NCBI GenBank assembly: GCA_016710275.1
Contig: JADJXS010000001.1
Span: 1,674,001 to 1,738,000 of the forward strand
Direction of reading: 5' to 3'
DNA: 64,000 nt
Source: Phycisphaerales bacterium
GTDB lineage: Bacteria > Planctomycetota > Phycisphaerae > UBA1845 > Fen-1342
A program made the translations under genes and the position numbers. This document shows positions 61,354 through 64,000 of the stretch, piece after piece (positions within the stretch are counted from its first letter, which is position 1; each line of letters begins with the position of its first letter). Under the pieces are notes generated by a model that was given only the letters and a program-made list of their open reading frames with translations, had not been told where the DNA came from and did not search any database.

Positions 61354-62070
61354 TCAGGCGACTCCGAGATACGCTTTGCGCACCGCGTCGCTGGCGGCGA
61401 GGCGCGCCGCAGGCCCGTGCATCGCGATGCGCCCGACCTCCAGGACGTAGGCGTAGTCGGCGGTATGCAGCGCCATGTGGGCGTTCTGCTCGACGAGCAG
61501 GATGGTCGTGCCGCGCTCCTCCCGGATGGTGCGGATGATGTGGAAGATGGTCTGAACGATCTGCGGCGCGAGGCCCAGGGAAGGCTCATCCAGCAGCAGA
61601 AGCCGCGGACGGGCCAGCACCGAGCGGGCAATCGCGAGCATCTGCTGCTCGCCGCCGCTGAGGGTTCCGGCGTTCTGTCGCAGGCGCTCGCGCAGGCGGG
61701 GAAAGAGCTGCAAGGCCCACTCGCGGTCCTTGGCAATGCCGGCGCGATCGCGTCGTGCAAACGCCCCGAGGCTCAGATTTTCATCGACCGTGAGATTCCC
61801 GAAGATGCCGCGACCTTCCGGCGCCTGTGCGATGCCGAGCCGCACGATGCCGTCGGTCGACAGTGTGTGGATCGGCGCTCCGTTGAACGTGATCGACCCG
61901 CCGGAGGGCCGCAGCAGGCCGCTGATGGTCCGGAGCGTCGTCGTCTTGCCCGCACCATTGCAGCCGATCAGCGTCACGATCTGCCCCGCCTCTACGGAGA
62001 GGCTCAGACCGTGCAGCGCCGGAATCGCGCCGTACTTCACGCAGAGATCACGAACTTCCAATAGCGGCAC
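61354..62070 (-). CDS. livF: Branched-chain amino acid ABC transporter ATPase (LivF-type), orphan
   Basis: A 238-residue ATPase. Walker A is GCNGAGKTT (36-44), with Cys where the family mostly has Arg or Ala. The signature is LSGGEQQ, Walker B LLLLDEPSLGLAP, and LivF-type features APEGRGIF and LLVEQNAHMAL are present. In the standard system it acts with LivG, LivH, LivM and a binding protein to import branched-chain amino acids, but none of these is in the window, so it may belong to a distant operon that begins upstream of sppA or has been separated. The ATG at 62070 is 104 bases after the sppA stop. Confidence 0.88.
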   Translation of the reverse strand: MPLLEVRDLCVKYGAIPALHGLSLSVEAGQIVTLIGCNGAGKTTTLRTISGLLRPSGGSITFNGAPIHTLSTDGIVRLGIAQAPEGRGIFGNLTVDENLSLGAFARRDRAGIAKDREWALQLFPRLRERLRQNAGTLSGGEQQMLAIARSVLARPRLLLLDEPSLGLAPQIVQTIFHIIRTIREERGTTILLVEQNAHMALHTADYAYVLEVGRIAMHGPAARLAASDAVRKAYLGVA

Positions 62071-62113
62071 GGACGACTCCGGCAGTGTCGCGAACGAGGG
62101 CGTGAAGCCCGCG

Positions 62114-62157
62114 GCCGACGACCGCGCAGCGCAAGGAAGCGCGGCGCGATCGTCGGC
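62114..62157 (-). terminator. Hairpin between sppA and livF
   Basis: GCCGACGACCGCGC (62114-62127) pairs with GCGCGATCGTCGGC (62144-62157); in the minus-strand transcript the single mismatch is a G-U pair, giving a 14-bp stem. It has no clear U tract, so it may be a terminator or an mRNA processing element. Confidence 0.5.
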
Positions 62158-62174
62158 TCGAAGGCGGTTGCGGA

Positions 62175-64000
62175 CTAGCGGAAGGTCAGATAGAGCGGCA
62201 TCACGCAGCTCACTCCCTCGGTGTGCAGCGTGATCAGGTCGCGCAGACCGGCCAGCTTGGAACGCAGGGCTGCGGGAGCTCGCGCGCCCACGACGCCCTC
62301 GATCATCTGCGTCAGTTCATCCCGGGCGGTGCGTCCTCCATGAAGCGACACGGACGCGGAGCCGGGGCGGATGAAGTCCCATTCGTCCTTGCCCTCTTCG
62401 CCGAAAAGGCGCAGCAGCATTTCCATCGGTTCGGGCTTCTTCGGCAGGACGCGCACGATCGGGTCGCCCTTGATTCCGGCCTTCTCCGCAGCGAGGTTGA
62501 TAGCATCGCGCAGCCCGCCCAGCCGGTCCACCAGGCCGATTTCCAGCGCCTGAGCGCCCGTGTAGACCCGCCCGCCCGCCAGCGCCTCAAGGTCGCCCTT
62601 GATGCGCTTGCCGCGCGAGGTGGTCACGCGATCCTTGAACTGCACATACACGTCATCGAGCAGTTTGCGGATCGCGCCGCGCTCCTCATCATTCCAGGCG
62701 CGATTGAGGCTCATCATGCCGGCCCGCCGGCCGCGATCGTACTCATGCGTCGTGATGCCGATGTGCGACTCCCACAGGTCCTTCCACACCAGCTTCCCGC
62801 CGACGACGCCGATCGAGCCGGTGATCGTGGTCGGCTCGGCAAAGATCGTGTCCGCCGCGATCGAGGCGTAGTATCCGCCGCTGGCGGCGACGTTGCCCTG
62901 GCTCACGATCAGCGGCTTGGCCCTGGCGAGGCGCGTCGCCGCCGTCCACATGATGTCGGATGCCAGCGCCGAGCCGCCGGGCGAGTCGATTCGCAGCACC
63001 ACCGCCTTGATCTTGTCGTCCGCCAGCGCGGATTCCAGTGCGTGTCGCACCGTGGAGCTTCCGACCATCGCCCCGCCGAAGCCGCCTTCGCTGCTGCGGC
63101 CGGTCATGATCGCGCCTTCGACGTAGATCAGCGCGATGCCGGCGCCGCTCCTCTCCTCCTTCGGCTCCATCAACTCGCTGAGTTTCTGGAGCATTGCGAA
63201 CGGGTTGGAGAGATCGAGGTCGAGTGAGTCCTCAGCGGGGTACTTCTTGATGATGCGCAGGTCCGCGCCGTAGTGCTTCTCAATCATCGTCTGAAAGCCG
63301 GCGTAGGAATCCACCGCGTCCACGAGCTTGAGTCGCACTGCTTCCTCGGCAGGTTGAGGGGCGGTGTCGATCGCGGCCTTCGCGTCGGCAACCGCAATGC
63401 CGCGACCCTCGGCGATCATCCTGACCATTTGCTCGTAGAGGCTGTCGAGCAGCCAGTTGGTCATCTCCTGGTTCTCGGCGCTGGGGGTCGAGCGCGTGAA
63501 GGGTTCCAGCGCGGTCTTGAAGTCCCCGCAGTGCATCATGTCCGCCACGACGCCGATCTTCTCGAACATGCCCTTGTAAAAGCTCTGCTCAGCGTGCAGA
63601 CCGGCGACCCACACGTCGCCGTGGTCCGCGATTGTGATGTGATCCGCGGCGCAGGCCAGCAGGTAGGGAATGTTCGTTGCCGACTCGAGGTAAGCGTGCA
63701 CGGGCTTGCCGCTCTTGCGGAACTCGCGCAGCGTGCGGTGCAGCTCCTGCGTCTGGGCGAAGCCCAACTGCGGCGCCTCGATGATCATCATGATCCCGGC
63801 GACTTCGGGGTCCTTCGCCGCCTTGCCGATCTTCTCGATCAGGCCGTGAAAGTTCTGGACTTTTCCGCCGAACAGCGCCGCCATCAACTGGCCGTCGTCC
63901 GATGGTGCCTCGGAAACCGCGCCGTCGAGGTGCAGTCGGAGCACGGTGCGCGGCGCGGCGGTTGCAACTGCGGCCAGCAGCAGCACGGCGGAGGCCAGCG
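62175..64000 (-). CDS. sppA: Signal peptide peptidase SppA (67-kDa type), N-terminus cut by window edge
   Basis: SppA is a membrane-bound serine protease that digests cleaved signal peptides. About 608 residues are visible; the frame is open to the right edge, where LASAVLLLAAVATAAP is the end of a signal or membrane segment, so the true start lies outside. It has the tandem two-domain form: the Lys general base in HCGDFKTALEPF of the first domain (as K209 of E. coli) and the nucleophile Ser in VAASGGYYAS of the second, near SPGGSALASD. Its length fits the long form. Confidence 0.93.
   Translation of the reverse strand, partial: LASAVLLLAAVATAAPRTVLRLHLDGAVSEAPSDDGQLMAALFGGKVQNFHGLIEKIGKAAKDPEVAGIMMIIEAPQLGFAQTQELHRTLREFRKSGKPVHAYLESATNIPYLLACAADHITIADHGDVWVAGLHAEQSFYKGMFEKIGVVADMMHCGDFKTALEPFTRSTPSAENQEMTNWLLDSLYEQMVRMIAEGRGIAVADAKAAIDTAPQPAEEAVRLKLVDAVDSYAGFQTMIEKHYGADLRIIKKYPAEDSLDLDLSNPFAMLQKLSELMEPKEERSGAGIALIYVEGAIMTGRSSEGGFGGAMVGSSTVRHALESALADDKIKAVVLRIDSPGGSALASDIMWTAATRLARAKPLIVSQGNVAASGGYYASIAADTIFAEPTTITGSIGVVGGKLVWKDLWESHIGITTHEYDRGRRAGMMSLNRAWNDEERGAIRKLLDDVYVQFKDRVTTSRGKRIKGDLEALAGGRVYTGAQALEIGLVDRLGGLRDAINLAAEKAGIKGDPIVRVLPKKPEPMEMLLRLFGEEGKDEWDFIRPGSASVSLHGGRTARDELTQMIEGVVGARAPAALRSKLAGLRDLITLHTEGVSCVMPLYLTFR

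Overview
The window is a GC-rich, densely coded bacterial chromosome segment that looks like Planctomycetota, probably a Phycisphaerae-type lineage (inference). The evidence is a prepilin-like protein with the planctomycete H-X9-DG motif, a PEP-CTERM protein with an exosortase/EpsI pair, secreted proteins ending in dockerin-like NFDIDPFV repeats, a family of zinc-ribbon membrane proteins, a small basic protein of the Planctomycetes/Verrucomicrobia/Chlamydiae type, and a GreA fused to a long N-terminal region. Both edges cut a gene: argH at the left and sppA at the right.

Layout. 1-9.8 kb: mostly housekeeping genes (argH, an MCE/MlaD protein, a lone receiver protein coupled to a TIM-barrel protein, a polysaccharide flippase, surE, yebC, ogt) with several exported proteins and lipoproteins. 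9.9-13.1 kb: surface genes (a DUF2946-like protein, an H-X9-DG pseudopilin, and two tandem paralogues, one ending in PEP-CTERM and the other in dockerin-like repeats). 13.2-24.8 kb: one long minus-strand exopolysaccharide/exosortase locus. From its promoter it runs Wza-like export lipoprotein, exosortase, EpsI-like protein, 1549-residue TPR protein, Wzc-like tyrosine kinase and a methyltransferase. A PglD/NeuD-like acetyltransferase diverges from it across a 471-base intergenic region that holds a strong nested inverted repeat.

25.9-34.3 kb: a pair of overlapping dynamin-like GTPases, a secreted Ala/Ser/Gly repeat protein, a secreted dockerin-tagged protein, def, a lipoprotein, and a selenocysteine tRNA (selC, anticodon UCA). 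34.4-39.3 kb: a translationally coupled operon of 7TM-HD phosphodiesterase, ybeY and an ABC exporter. 39.4-42.2 kb: three tandem paralogous zinc-ribbon membrane proteins. 42.2-50.9 kb: small basic protein, rpmE, prfA, an EEP-family hydrolase, an MBL hydrolase, an exported protein with a 15-bp tandem repeat, gltA, a frameshifted MmgE/PrpD gene, two small membrane proteins and an FmdB-type zinc ribbon. 51.1-64 kb: a PfpI-like protein, a lipoprotein, the GreA fusion, an NhaD/CitMHS-type antiporter whose 3' end overlaps pabB, a small Tyr/Arg-rich secreted protein, purF, a 4-TM protein, DUF2203, an orphan livF and sppA.

Start sites were chosen from Shine-Dalgarno sequences and family lengths. Several sigma70-like promoters with 17-bp spacers and several hairpin terminators can be read directly. 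All family assignments come from motif recognition by eye; no database search was run.
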